DNA from: Fidelibacterota bacterium
Lineage (GTDB): Bacteria > Fidelibacterota > Marinisomatia > Marinisomatales > TCS55
Reading direction: 5' to 3'
DNA length: 63,631 nucleotides
NCBI GenBank assembly: GCA_004124385.1
Contig: SCKN01000009.1
Location: forward strand, 1 to 63,631
Under the pieces are notes generated by a model. The model did not search any database. It was given only the letters and a program-made list of their open reading frames with translations, and was not told the DNA's origin. A program made the position numbers and the translations under genes. Positions 27,121 through 36,205 of the stretch are shown one piece after another (position 1 is the stretch's first letter; every line of letters begins with the position of its first letter).

Positions 27121-28086
27121 TTATTGGAGTGCTTTCGTCAATTTAGGTATGATTTCCAGTACATCTCCTACGACACCATAATCCGCTAATTCAAACAAGG
27201 GTGCATCTGGATCTTTATTAATAACGATAATATTTTTAGAACCCTTCATCCCCACCACATGCTGGATTGCTCCAGAAATTCCAAGAGCTAAATACAGTTT
27301 TGGGGCAACGGTTTGTCCTGAACTGCCCACTTGGTGATGAGCCGGCAGCCAACCTGAATCCACAACAGGACGTGAAGAAGCAATTTCTGCGCCCATGACA
27401 TTTGCTAATTCTTGAACAAGGGGGATATTTTCTTCTTTTCCAATTCCTCTACCAATGGAAACAATCAATTCTGCGCTTGATAAATCTACTCCGCCTGCTG
27501 CTTCCTGGAATGGATCTTCCGGAACTGTTTTTATAGCACTTGCATCTATTTCAATAGATATTGATCGGAGACTGGCTGATCCACTTTGAATATTATCCGA
27601 TGAAAATGAAGCTGATTGAAAACTGATTAAAATGTGTCCGTCGCTGTTGGGATTTAATTCAGCAATCAATTTAGCATTAAAAGCTTGTTTACTAAATACC
27701 GGCTTTCCGCTTTCGTTTTTGTATGAAACAACATCGTTCAAAAAAGGGCGCTTTAATTTTGCGCTGACTCTTGGTGCATAATCCCGGATTTGATACGTAT
27801 GACCAAAAAATATATACGTGGGGTTTTCGCTGGTAATCACATTTGCTACGGCATCAGCATAACCATCAGCTGTGTAATCATTTAAATGTTCATTTTCGAG
27901 AGTTAGAACTTCTTCTACATCATATTGTTTAGCTTGTTCACCTAGCGCTGAAGCATTTTTACCAAAGGCTAATATTCCAATGCTCAAACCACATTCCGAG
28001 CCAATTTGTTGCGCGCCAGCAATTGCCTCCAAACTCATCCTGTGAATACGTCCGTTTTTATCTTCTAATACAACTAAAATATCCAT
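27121..28086 (-). CDS. etfA: Electron transfer flavoprotein, alpha subunit
   Basis: A 321-residue subunit carrying FAD. The C-terminal FAD-binding signature is intact (SRPVVDSGWLPAHHQVGSSGQTVAPKLY-type block, then LGISGAIQHVVGM and INKDPDAPLFELADYGVVGD). The ATG at 28086 is favoured over the ATG 3 bp upstream by spacing from GAGGG. It follows etfB by 8 bp. With EtfB it shuttles electrons from acyl-CoA dehydrogenases to the membrane oxidoreductase encoded next. Confidence 0.94.
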   Translation of the reverse strand: MDILVVLEDKNGRIHRMSLEAIAGAQQIGSECGLSIGILAFGKNASALGEQAKQYDVEEVLTLENEHLNDYTADGYADAVANVITSENPTYIFFGHTYQIRDYAPRVSAKLKRPFLNDVVSYKNESGKPVFSKQAFNAKLIAELNPNSDGHILISFQSASFSSDNIQSGSASLRSISIEIDASAIKTVPEDPFQEAAGGVDLSSAELIVSIGRGIGKEENIPLVQELANVMGAEIASSRPVVDSGWLPAHHQVGSSGQTVAPKLYLALGISGAIQHVVGMKGSKNIIVINKDPDAPLFELADYGVVGDVLEIIPKLTKALQ

Positions 28087-28094
28087 CATGCCCT

Positions 28095-28865
28095 CTAATT
28101 AATTCGTATTTCGTTTTTGAATACATCCACCAAACGATTTACTATTTGGTCAATATTCCCTTCGATCATTTCCGTTTGTTTCTCCGCGTGTTGTACAGAT
28201 AAACCAGCGAATGACTGCAACTCATCCACGTTACATATATCAACAAAGTTTAATTTTTTAATTTCTTTCTTTTTGGCAGTCATAATGCCTTTTAGCGAAG
28301 GATAACGGGGTGTGTTTAATCCTGATTGAATTGCCAGACTAGCTGGTAAATCCATTGTTTGCCATTGGAACCACCCTGCTTCAAGCTCTCGTTTTACTTT
28401 GATTTTCCCTTCTTGTACTTCTGTTCCGACTACTAGCGTTGCCGTGGTCATTCCTAACATTTCACCTAAAATAACCCCAGTTTGACCAAAGCCAAGGTCA
28501 TCGGATTGTAAGCCCGAAAGGACTAAATCAAATCGTTCGTCTTTTACAGCATTGGCTAAAGCTGAGGCAATAGAATACGGGTCTGTATTATAAGGCGCAT
28601 CTGCATTAATATGAATTGCACGATCTGCACCTTTTGCCAATGCTTCCCGAATTACTTTCTGGCAGCGGTCCGGACCAAGACTGACAATAACAACCTCTCC
28701 TGCTCCTTTCTGTTCACGAATTTGTAGAGCTTCTTCCAGTGCATAGTTATCACTTTCATTCATTTCATAGGGTAGTTCAGTCTCCTGAATCCAGGATCCA
28801 TCTCCCGACACATTAAATTGTGCTTCGCTACCTGGAACTTGTTTTATCAATACACAAATATTCAT
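28095..28865 (-). CDS. etfB: Electron transfer flavoprotein, beta subunit
   Basis: A 256-residue EtfB, first gene of the etfB-etfA-oxidoreductase operon. Typical blocks are MNICVLIKQVPGSEAQF, MNESDNYALEEALQI, VSLGPDRCQKVIREALAKGADRAIHI and SGLQSDDLGFGQTGVILGEMLG, with the LNTPRYPSLKGIMTAKKKEIK recognition-loop region. It looks like a group I non-bifurcating ETF, because the partner is a quinone-type oxidoreductase, but this is not provable by eye. Confidence 0.94.
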   Translation of the reverse strand: MNICVLIKQVPGSEAQFNVSGDGSWIQETELPYEMNESDNYALEEALQIREQKGAGEVVIVSLGPDRCQKVIREALAKGADRAIHINADAPYNTDPYSIASALANAVKDERFDLVLSGLQSDDLGFGQTGVILGEMLGMTTATLVVGTEVQEGKIKVKRELEAGWFQWQTMDLPASLAIQSGLNTPRYPSLKGIMTAKKKEIKKLNFVDICNVDELQSFAGLSVQHAEKQTEMIEGNIDQIVNRLVDVFKNEIRIN

Positions 28866-28993
28866 TAAGGTTTTCCTATTGGATAATTAGATAAATAGAA
28901 TTTTAACAAGGTTAAATTAATTAATGATAGGTAAACAGACCTATTACTTGTTAGAATTTAAACTCAATTGTAAATTTATTCAGGGAAAATCAT

Positions 28994-29104
28994 GTGAACA
29001 GCAGTATTACTATTATTCTTGCAAATATATTTTTTATCTTTGGATCAATTATTTTTCTTTGGTCAATTTGGCGATGGATTCAGCGCCGTAATTATAAAGA
29101 TTGA
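28994..29104 (+). CDS. Possible 36-residue single-helix membrane peptide
   Basis: A GTG-started frame encodes a peptide with one hydrophobic helix (IILANIFFIFGSIIFLW) followed by a positively charged tail (RWIQRRNYKD), the profile of small inner-membrane proteins with the C-terminus in the cytoplasm. A weak AGGGA lies 8 bp upstream. It stands alone between two transcription units. Short length and a GTG start make it uncertain. Confidence 0.4.
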   Translation: MNSSITIILANIFFIFGSIIFLWSIWRWIQRRNYKD

Positions 29105-29130
29105 TTAATATCACTTAGATGAAAAATAGT

Positions 29131-29160
29131 TTGAAAAAAGGTGTAAAAACGTGGTATACT
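29131..29160 (+). promoter_or_regulatory. Strong sigma-70-type promoter
   Basis: TTGAAA (29131-29136) and TATACT (29155-29160) are separated by 18 bp, with a GTG just before the -10 box. Transcription would start near 29167 and produce a roughly 70-base leader ahead of the secreted-protein gene at 29240. Confidence 0.65.
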
Positions 29161-29174
29161 TCACATGATTGGAT

Positions 29175-29210
29175 GAACGAAGGAATACCCTTCGGAGTAA
29201 AATTTCGTTC
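29175..29210 (+). promoter_or_regulatory. Structured 5' leader of the secreted-protein gene
   Basis: GAACGAA (29175-29181) pairs with TTCGTTC (29204-29210). An alternative hairpin GAAGG/CCTTC (29179-29183 with 29189-29193) uses some of the same bases, so the two folds exclude each other. This may only stabilise the mRNA of an abundant surface protein; no known riboswitch is recognised. Confidence 0.4.
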
Positions 29211-29239
29211 TTAACTAACTACAAACAGAAGGAGTTAAT

Positions 29240-30979
29240 ATGAAAAAACAATTGTTAACGACTATAATACTATCACTTATGCTGTCTGTAATGATACAGG
29301 CACAATCATTTACCGGTTCTTATCAAATGACTGGTGTATACGTAAAATACACAAACGTAGCTCGTATGACGGAAAGCGCAGATGATTCAGTTGCGAATTA
29401 CTTAATAGAAGCCCATTGGCCTAATGCTGCAAATTCTATGTTTTCTGCTCCTTTGGCTGGGTATGCTCCCGGTGATACGATTGCAGTAATTGAAACACCC
29501 GATATTTTACTTTCATCTTTTGGTTTATCAGCCTACGGAATTGATCTTTCTGTTGCGTTGAACCAAGAAGATGGTCAAATGCTCATACCTGGTGTTGAGG
29601 GTTGGTCTTCAACATATCCTACAACGGATACAGAAGACTGCTCTACCTTTTTCACTATCGCTCCTGTTTCTGATAATGCGAATATTGAGTATACAACTAC
29701 TTCAAACTCATACGATTCTGATGCCGGAACATTTACGTGGGGTTTTGGTATTTCTCAATCATCCGTTTTTGACTGGTATGAAGCACCTTCAGACTGGGAA
29801 AATCCTGACGTTCAAAATTATGGTTGGCTGATAGGCCATTTTAATTCTGCTATGGATGGGTTTGATATGCTTGAATTGAGTTGGCATGCGGAAGATGGTC
29901 AGGGATCTGACAGCGGTATTGACGCTGCTGGTTATCTTAATCGTCATCTTGGTATTACCCGGGCTTTTTCTGATACAGTAACTGTTGCTTTTTTGAATGC
30001 TGCGCTCGGAACAAGCTTTAACGTTGGTGATTATCCCATACTAGGTGGAAGTGGCCAGGATCTTGATGGAGATGGAAGCGCTGACGGCGTTTTTGATACG
30101 GACTGGGGTTATTATTTTGATCCGACGGGTGATGATGGTGCGATGATGAGTGGTGACGAACCATTCCAGTTTACAGGTTATTATTTTACCTACAATGATC
30201 TGGCTGCTTTAAGCGCAATTATGACAGCTGCCGGTGATGATGCTGATGGTGATGGTGTTCCAGATAACGTAATGGCTTTAATTGTCCAGTATATGACAGC
30301 TGGTTATGATCAAGCGACTGCAACAATGATGGCCATTGATTATGTTGCACAGGCCGCATTTGTTGGTTTAGCTACTGCCTTTGGTGTTGATGCCACAACT
30401 GCAGCTGCTGGTGCAGCAGCCGTTGGTGCTTATGCACAGTCTACATATGCAGCTTTAGTTGCAGCTGGTGATCCAAATGCCCTTGAAAATATGGCCCAAG
30501 CTACTGCTTTCTATTCTGTAGGTGTTCTAGCTTCATTTGGTGTTCCTGTTGATGATTCTGATCATGATTACAATGGAGTTAATGGTCGTTTGGTTTTCCA
30601 AATAGGGAATTCCTGCGTACCCGATTTTCAAGCAAGGGATGTATACGCTATTTTCAGTAGAATTGAAGTTTCGGGTATAGATACAGAAAATATTCTCCCG
30701 GCTAAATTTGCTGTTCATGAGAATTATCCAAATCCCTTCAATCCCACTACGAATATCAGCTTTGATCTAGTTGAACATTCTCCTACAGAAGTAACTGTGT
30801 GGAATATGCTGGGTCAAAAAGTAGCAACTCTATATTCTGGTGAACTTCCTGCAGGTCGCCATACGCTTACGTTTGAAGCTCGCAGTGAAAATGGCAACAT
30901 GCTACCTAGTGGTGTGTACATTTACAAAGTAGCAGCAGGTAATAAAGTAGATACTAAAAAAATGATGCTGTTGAAATAA
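29240..30979 (+). CDS. Secreted protein with type IX-type C-terminal sorting domain
   Basis: A 579-residue exported protein with a clear Sec signal peptide (about 1-21, ending MIQAQS) and a GGAG ribosome binding site. The last 85 residues are a Por-type sorting domain: ENYPNPFNPTTNISFDL, VWNMLGQKVATLYSGELPAG, SGVYIYKVAAG and the terminal KKMMLLK. The body contains Asp-rich loops (DLDGDGSADG, DADGDGVPDN) that may bind calcium and an Ala-rich helical part (about 370-440). No catalytic motif is recognised. The strong promoter suggests an abundant surface or released protein. Type IX export is inferred from the tail. Confidence 0.85.
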   Translation: MKKQLLTTIILSLMLSVMIQAQSFTGSYQMTGVYVKYTNVARMTESADDSVANYLIEAHWPNAANSMFSAPLAGYAPGDTIAVIETPDILLSSFGLSAYGIDLSVALNQEDGQMLIPGVEGWSSTYPTTDTEDCSTFFTIAPVSDNANIEYTTTSNSYDSDAGTFTWGFGISQSSVFDWYEAPSDWENPDVQNYGWLIGHFNSAMDGFDMLELSWHAEDGQGSDSGIDAAGYLNRHLGITRAFSDTVTVAFLNAALGTSFNVGDYPILGGSGQDLDGDGSADGVFDTDWGYYFDPTGDDGAMMSGDEPFQFTGYYFTYNDLAALSAIMTAAGDDADGDGVPDNVMALIVQYMTAGYDQATATMMAIDYVAQAAFVGLATAFGVDATTAAAGAAAVGAYAQSTYAALVAAGDPNALENMAQATAFYSVGVLASFGVPVDDSDHDYNGVNGRLVFQIGNSCVPDFQARDVYAIFSRIEVSGIDTENILPAKFAVHENYPNPFNPTTNISFDLVEHSPTEVTVWNMLGQKVATLYSGELPAGRHTLTFEARSENGNMLPSGVYIYKVAAGNKVDTKKMMLLK

Positions 30980-31005
30980 TACAGTTTCAGTTTGAGTAAT
31001 TAATA

Positions 31006-31046
31006 AAACAAACAGCTCCATCAAATTGGTGGGGCTGTTTGTTTTT
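31006..31046 (+). terminator. Rho-independent terminator after the sorted protein
   Basis: AAACAAACAGC pairs with GCTGTTTGTTT over 11 bp, with additional pairing of CTCCA and TGGGG-type bases near the loop, followed by TTTTT. It lies 27 bp after the stop and separates this gene from the TonB receptor gene, which starts 15 bp beyond. Confidence 0.8.
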
Positions 31047-31060
31047 AATCCAAGGCTATT

Positions 31061-34000
31061 ATGAAAAAAATGTCTATCTCTCTTATCATAGTTATTCTTT
31101 TTGGCCAACTCTTTGCCCAAAGCGGTTCAATAACGGGTCGTATTTTAGACGAAGAAAATAATGATCCCCTTATTGGAGCAAATGTTATTGTTGTGGGAAC
31201 CACCATGGGTGCCGCTACTGACGTTAGGGGTAATTATAACATTTTAAATGTTCCAGTGGGAGCAGTAACCATCATGGTCTCATACATTGGCTATGAAGAA
31301 AAGACCCAGGATCTGACTGTTACTTTAGGTGAAATTGTTACTGCCAATATCGCATTGGCTCCAGAAGCCATCCAGATGCAGACCTACGTGGTAACCGCTT
31401 CACGGAGACGGGAGCGCGTGGAAGATGCACCGGCTGCGATCAGCGTGATTACGCAAAAAGAAATTCGCAGAGAAAGCAATACAAACCTTGGGGATTATTT
31501 AAAACAAGTTAAAGGTGTGGATTTTACTCAATCAGGCGTTGATAGTTACAACTTGAGTGCCCGAGGTTTTAATTCATCGTTTAGTTCCAGACTATTAACA
31601 CTAACAGATGGCCGAATGGCCAATATCCCTTCATTGCGTTTGATCGCATATAACGTCATTCCTGTATCATTTGAAGACGTTAAACAATTTGAAATAGTAC
31701 TAGGACCCTCTTCCGCGCTTTATGGTCCAAATGCTCATAGTGGAGTTTTAAATATAATTACATTTAAACCCCGAGAATCCGTTGGAACAACTGTTAATAT
31801 TCAAGGAGGAACTCTATCTCAAGAAGGAGGATATATAAAAAAACTGACAGTTCGTCATGCGGCTACTTTCAAAGATTTTGGTTATAAAATATCCGGCGTT
31901 GCATTCAATGCATATGATTGGGAGCATTTCAACAATGATGAATATGAAGGCCACGATCCTGCTTTTATTGGCCGCAAAGTATTAGTACATAACGGAGTAG
32001 ATGAAGTGGGCTTATCAGGTATAAATACTGCTGAATTTGGAAACCCAAAATTCACTGAAGAAATGCTGTTGGATTTGATGGACGGTGAAATTCCTAATAA
32101 TGGAATTGATGATAATGACAATGGGTTTATTGATGAAAACTTAAATTGGGCGGGTCTTTATTATAGAGACAATATTGATGAATTGTTTACAGCAGGTAGT
32201 GAAATCGGTAGCCCACAAATCACTCAGGAAATGGTGGATGAAGCTGCAAATGATCACTACAATAGGTATAGATTGGACAATGGGACTATTCTTTGGGGTG
32301 TAACAGAAAGTGTCATTGGCAGAGCATATTCCGATGGTCTTGATAATAATGGAGATGGCAGAATTGATGAAGGTATTGATACGGGTATTGATGATGTAAC
32401 TGAAGTGTGGTATGATGGATTTGATAATGATGGGGATGGTCTCATAGATGAAAAAGATGAAGTTGGATCCAGATGGTTGAGTCGCTTCGGCAGTTATAAT
32501 TCAGGAGTTTATGACGAAAATACCGGTGAATGGTCGGGCTTTGGATTTGGTGATTATAAATATGACGAATCAGGTAATATTTTATTCGACACCAATTCCG
32601 ATGGTATATATGGAGGTCCTGATGATTTTAATTTAGCGTATCCTTCTAATTTTCCAAGATTTGAATCAGATGCCAATGATGATGGTATTGATGATTATCC
32701 AGATTTTTTAGTAAAAAATTATCGTTATGACATGCGTCTTGATTACGACCCTAATGATGATTTTACCATGAGTTTTTCACATGGATATGCGTATGCACGA
32801 AATATAAACATAACCGGTATAGCACGTTATTTAGCCGATGGCTGGGTTTATAAATATTGGCATGGCAGATTACGCTATAAAAATTTCTTTTTTCAATCTT
32901 ATCTGAACACCAGTTTTTCAGGCCCTTCAGATAGACCTACACGTAATTTGGCTACGGGCGGAACTATTTATGATCGTTCAGGGAAATGGAGTACACAGTT
33001 TCAGCATTTTATTGAATTATTGGATGGCGATTTCAGGCTTGTATGGGGGATGGATTATTTTTTGACAATGCCGGATACACGAGGAAGTATTTTATCTGAT
33101 AATGAAATGTTTGACCGAAGAGATAATAATGGAAACGGTGAAGGCGGCTCTCCAATTAGTTTTGCAGACTTTAATGATAATTTATTATATGATCCAGGCG
33201 AGCAATTGAACATTTGGTCCACTGATTCAACGGATAATGTTTTTGGAGCAATTATGGATGGCGTTGATAATGATGGAGACAGTGATGATTATGAAGATAC
33301 AAACGGTAATGGTCAGCCAGATCCTTTTGAGCCTGGCGTAAATGGTGTTGGTAATGTAATTGCTGATGGGATCGATAATGATGGCGATGGAAAAATTGAC
33401 GAAAATATTGATGAGGGTATTGATGAAAGCGCTGAAGATAACAGGTATATTGTAAATGAATTGGGGATTTATTATCAACTCAATTGGAAATTGAACGATA
33501 AATTTGAAATAGTTCAAGCCACCCGCTTTGATGCCCATGATCGATTAACTGATTTGATCGTATTCAATAATTCAAATCGTGACTACAATCCACTAAATTG
33601 GCGTTTCAACTTTGACAAAACAGATGGTTTACAGGTTTCACCCAAAATTGGATTGGTCTGGCGTCCTCGAGAAAACCAGAATTTGCGCTTGACGTACGCT
33701 CAAGCTTTCAACACACCATCAAATCAGGCATTATTTTTGGATATTTTTGTTACACGTGTTGTCACGTTTAAAGTGTATGCCCGAGGAGCGTATGGTGGAT
33801 ATATTTACCCACGTACCGAAGATACAAACCAAATTTATTGGAAAGATCCTCGGAATGCCACAGCTTTAATTGTATTTAATCCTGAAACTCATTTATTTTT
33901 CTATCCATCAACTGATCCAAAAATAGCTGGTTATTTTAAAGATGAAGTAAAAGATAAAGGTGGGATTTATCCGGAAGTTGTTCAAACGCTGGAGCTGGGA

Positions 34001-34717
34001 TATAAAGGCAGATTAACGCCAAAATTATATGGTACATTGGATATTTTCGGCAGCCATTATAATTCTTTCGTTAGCTCAATTACATTTATTACTCCTATCG
34101 TTGTTAAAAAAGAAGTCCTAACAACAGATTGGAATGGAGATGGAATTAAAAATGAGGACCCCAATAATATTATTGATGAAGGTGATTTGGATTTAGCGTA
34201 TGATCATTGGCGTGAATTTATAGATGGAGTAGCCGCATTAGATACAACCAGTGGACAGAACCCTCCCATAGTTGTTGGTTATGTTAATTATGGTGAAGTT
34301 GATATGTGGGGATTTGATATGAGTTTAGCCTGGTTTTTGAATCGTGAAGTCACATTGGGTTTGAATTATTCTTATTTAAGTATAACGCAATTTCATAATC
34401 CAATCACTGGTGCACCGGATCCAATTAACGCCCCTAAACATAAAGGCGGGGTTAAAATTCAATATAATCCTCGGAAATTTGACTTTAGCAGTACACTTAA
34501 TGTTAGGTATGTAGATTCATTTCCGTGGTCATCAGGAATTTATTACGGTAAAATTAATTCCTATTTCATTGGTGACCTGCACACCAGCTATAAATTAAAT
34601 GAACACCTGGCAGCGATGTTGACAATCAATAATATTCTGGATCATCGCCATGTGGAAATCATGGGTGGTCCAGCATTGGGTCGATCGATCATTTTGCGCT
34701 TACAGGCTAAACTGTAA
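31061..34717 (+). CDS. TonB-dependent outer-membrane receptor with Ca-binding-type insertions
   Basis: A 1218-residue outer-membrane receptor. A signal peptide (1-19) is followed by a carboxypeptidase-regulatory-like domain (about 22-105, GSITGRILDEENNDPLIGANV), a plug domain (about 115-235, DAPAAISVITQKEI, LGPSSALYGPNAHSGVLNI) and a beta-barrel that ends in ...SIILRLQAKL. Unusually, the barrel region contains several EF-hand-like loops of the form DG.DN.GDG.IDE at about residues 347, 425-439, 451-466, 733-755, 768-788 and 1022-1042, probably in extracellular loops. The substrate is unknown. A SusD partner gene is not adjacent. Confidence 0.9.
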   Translation: MKKMSISLIIVILFGQLFAQSGSITGRILDEENNDPLIGANVIVVGTTMGAATDVRGNYNILNVPVGAVTIMVSYIGYEEKTQDLTVTLGEIVTANIALAPEAIQMQTYVVTASRRRERVEDAPAAISVITQKEIRRESNTNLGDYLKQVKGVDFTQSGVDSYNLSARGFNSSFSSRLLTLTDGRMANIPSLRLIAYNVIPVSFEDVKQFEIVLGPSSALYGPNAHSGVLNIITFKPRESVGTTVNIQGGTLSQEGGYIKKLTVRHAATFKDFGYKISGVAFNAYDWEHFNNDEYEGHDPAFIGRKVLVHNGVDEVGLSGINTAEFGNPKFTEEMLLDLMDGEIPNNGIDDNDNGFIDENLNWAGLYYRDNIDELFTAGSEIGSPQITQEMVDEAANDHYNRYRLDNGTILWGVTESVIGRAYSDGLDNNGDGRIDEGIDTGIDDVTEVWYDGFDNDGDGLIDEKDEVGSRWLSRFGSYNSGVYDENTGEWSGFGFGDYKYDESGNILFDTNSDGIYGGPDDFNLAYPSNFPRFESDANDDGIDDYPDFLVKNYRYDMRLDYDPNDDFTMSFSHGYAYARNINITGIARYLADGWVYKYWHGRLRYKNFFFQSYLNTSFSGPSDRPTRNLATGGTIYDRSGKWSTQFQHFIELLDGDFRLVWGMDYFLTMPDTRGSILSDNEMFDRRDNNGNGEGGSPISFADFNDNLLYDPGEQLNIWSTDSTDNVFGAIMDGVDNDGDSDDYEDTNGNGQPDPFEPGVNGVGNVIADGIDNDGDGKIDENIDEGIDESAEDNRYIVNELGIYYQLNWKLNDKFEIVQATRFDAHDRLTDLIVFNNSNRDYNPLNWRFNFDKTDGLQVSPKIGLVWRPRENQNLRLTYAQAFNTPSNQALFLDIFVTRVVTFKVYARGAYGGYIYPRTEDTNQIYWKDPRNATALIVFNPETHLFFYPSTDPKIAGYFKDEVKDKGGIYPEVVQTLELGYKGRLTPKLYGTLDIFGSHYNSFVSSITFITPIVVKKEVLTTDWNGDGIKNEDPNNIIDEGDLDLAYDHWREFIDGVAALDTTSGQNPPIVVGYVNYGEVDMWGFDMSLAWFLNREVTLGLNYSYLSITQFHNPITGAPDPINAPKHKGGVKIQYNPRKFDFSSTLNVRYVDSFPWSSGIYYGKINSYFIGDLHTSYKLNEHLAAMLTINNILDHRHVEIMGGPALGRSIILRLQAKL

Positions 34718-34735
34718 TATTATCTAAATCAATTT

Positions 34736-34772
34736 TAACGCCCCTGTTTCGTAAGATGCCGGGGCGTTTTAA
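34736..34772 (+). terminator. Rho-independent terminator after the TonB receptor gene
   Basis: AACGCCCC pairs with GGGGCGTT around a 16-base loop and is followed by TTTT. It lies 19 bp after the receptor stop codon and 30 bp before the Ni-SOD gene, so it marks the end of the receptor transcript. Confidence 0.8.
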
Positions 34773-34801
34773 CTTACACTATTCTTAAACGAGGATAAAT
34801 T

Positions 34802-35284
34802 ATGATAAAACACATCGCAATCACCCTTTTTTGTATTTCATCACTCCTATTTAGCCATTGCCAAGTTCCATGTGGTATTTATGATGATGCTATGCGTATT
34901 CACCAAATTAAGGAACATACACAAACTATAATTAAAGCATCCGTACAAATTAATTCATTATCTAATGAGAATAGTGGGTTGAATAATAACCAATTAGTAC
35001 GATGGGTAAATACAAAAGAATTGCACGCCACTTTAATCCAAGATATCATTTCAGATTATTTTCTGACACAACGGATTAAATTCAAAAACGAAGGTGATTC
35101 GGATAGAAAAAAATATATTGAAATGACAACAACCCTTCAGCAAATGCTAGTATCCGCCATGAAATGCAAACAAACAGTTTCAAATAAAAGTACGGAAAGA
35201 TTATCAAATTTAACCGAACGCTTTTCCAGTATTTATTTTGATGAGCATGGTTTAGAACATTTGGAAGAATTAAATCATAAATAA
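34802..35284 (+). CDS. sodN: Nickel superoxide dismutase with Sec signal peptide
   Basis: A 160-residue precursor. Residues 1-18 form a Sec-type signal peptide. The sequence directly after it is HCQVPCGIYDDA, matching the nickel-hook HCxxPCGxY of Ni-SOD: His19 would become the N-terminal axial ligand, with Cys20 and Cys24 as thiolate ligands and Tyr27 gating the active site. The helical remainder (RIHQIKEHTQTI, WVNTKELHATLIQDIISDYFL) fits the four-helix bundle. Ni-SOD must have His1 exposed by proteolysis; here signal peptidase could do this, and no sodX protease gene is adjacent. The enzyme would act in the periplasm. GAGGA precedes the ATG. Confidence 0.92.
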   Translation: MIKHIAITLFCISSLLFSHCQVPCGIYDDAMRIHQIKEHTQTIIKASVQINSLSNENSGLNNNQLVRWVNTKELHATLIQDIISDYFLTQRIKFKNEGDSDRKKYIEMTTTLQQMLVSAMKCKQTVSNKSTERLSNLTERFSSIYFDEHGLEHLEELNHK

Positions 35285-35862
35285 TGATCTCTTGGCTGGA
35301 TAGCGTTGATAGAGCCTTGTTTCATTTTATAAATGGTACATTATCCAACTCCATATTTAATGTTATCATGCCCATCATCACTAATCAGGATGTTTGGGCC
35401 ATTCCCATTTTTCTGCTTGTTTTAGGATTGCTAATCAAAGGTGGGAAAAAAGGAAGAATAACAGCTGCTATTCTTATATTTGCTATTATTACAACTGATG
35501 CTATCGCAGCTCAATTAATAAAACCGTTGATAGGCCGTCTGCGACCTTCATATGCTCTGACTGATTCAATCAACCTCCTGGTTTCAAAGGGCGGCAAGTA
35601 CAGTTTTGTCTCCAACCATGCCGCTAACATGTTTTGCGCAGCAACTGTATTAACGTATTTTTTTTCCAATTGGAAACATGTATTGTATGCTTTGGCGGTG
35701 ATTGTTGCTTTCAGCCGTGTGTACGTTGGTGTACACTATCCCGGAGATATTATTTTTGGAGGTATTTTTGGTTTTGGAATAGCATGGATGTTTATTTCTC
35801 TCTGGGTAATCGTTAAAATGAGGGAAATAAAAAGAGGACAAACATGGGTCCTCTACAATTAA
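35284..35862 (+). CDS. PAP2-family membrane phosphatase
   Basis: A 192-residue integral membrane phosphatase of the PAP2 family (undecaprenyl-pyrophosphate or phosphatidate phosphatase type). The three catalytic motifs are visible: KPLIGRLRPS, SFVSNHAANMF (the PSGH equivalent, with Asn-His) and SRVYVGVHYPGDIIFG. About five hydrophobic helices surround them. The ATG overlaps the Ni-SOD stop by one base, implying cotranscription. Substrate cannot be told. Confidence 0.88.
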   Translation: MISWLDSVDRALFHFINGTLSNSIFNVIMPIITNQDVWAIPIFLLVLGLLIKGGKKGRITAAILIFAIITTDAIAAQLIKPLIGRLRPSYALTDSINLLVSKGGKYSFVSNHAANMFCAATVLTYFFSNWKHVLYALAVIVAFSRVYVGVHYPGDIIFGGIFGFGIAWMFISLWVIVKMREIKRGQTWVLYN

Positions 35863-35865
35863 TAA

Positions 35866-36183
35866 TTAATTAGGAAGATTATCATTAGGTGGTTTAACAC
35901 CATATTCCTGAAAAGAGTCATGCCCTGGTGTTTTCACTTCACCATGTTTTTCTTCAAATTTTCTAATGTTATCTTGCAAAGCTAACATAAACGCTTTGAC
36001 ATGTTGTGGAACCATTATTATTCGGGAATGAATTTTTGCTTTGGGAACTCCAGGGAGTAATCGAGTGAAATCCATCACGAATTCTGCAGGGGAGTGTGTT
36101 ATAACAACAAAATTAGCATATTCACCACTACTGACTTTTTCGTCTAATTCAATATTTATTTGCTGAACTTTCTTTTTATCCAT
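35866..36183 (-). CDS. DUF3467 protein
   Basis: A 105-residue protein of the DUF3467 family (ANFVVITHSPAEFVMDFTRLLPG, AKIHSRIIMVPQHVKAFMLALQDNI), function unknown. The ATG at 36183 is preferred over an upstream GTG because GGAGGAG then lies at a normal distance. It is the last gene of a two-gene unit with the zinc-ribbon protein, and converges with the PAP2 gene (3 bp between stops). Confidence 0.8.
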   Translation of the reverse strand: MDKKKVQQINIELDEKVSSGEYANFVVITHSPAEFVMDFTRLLPGVPKAKIHSRIIMVPQHVKAFMLALQDNIRKFEEKHGEVKTPGHDSFQEYGVKPPNDNLPN

Positions 36184-36205
36184 CACTCCTCCTTAAAATA
36201 AGAAT

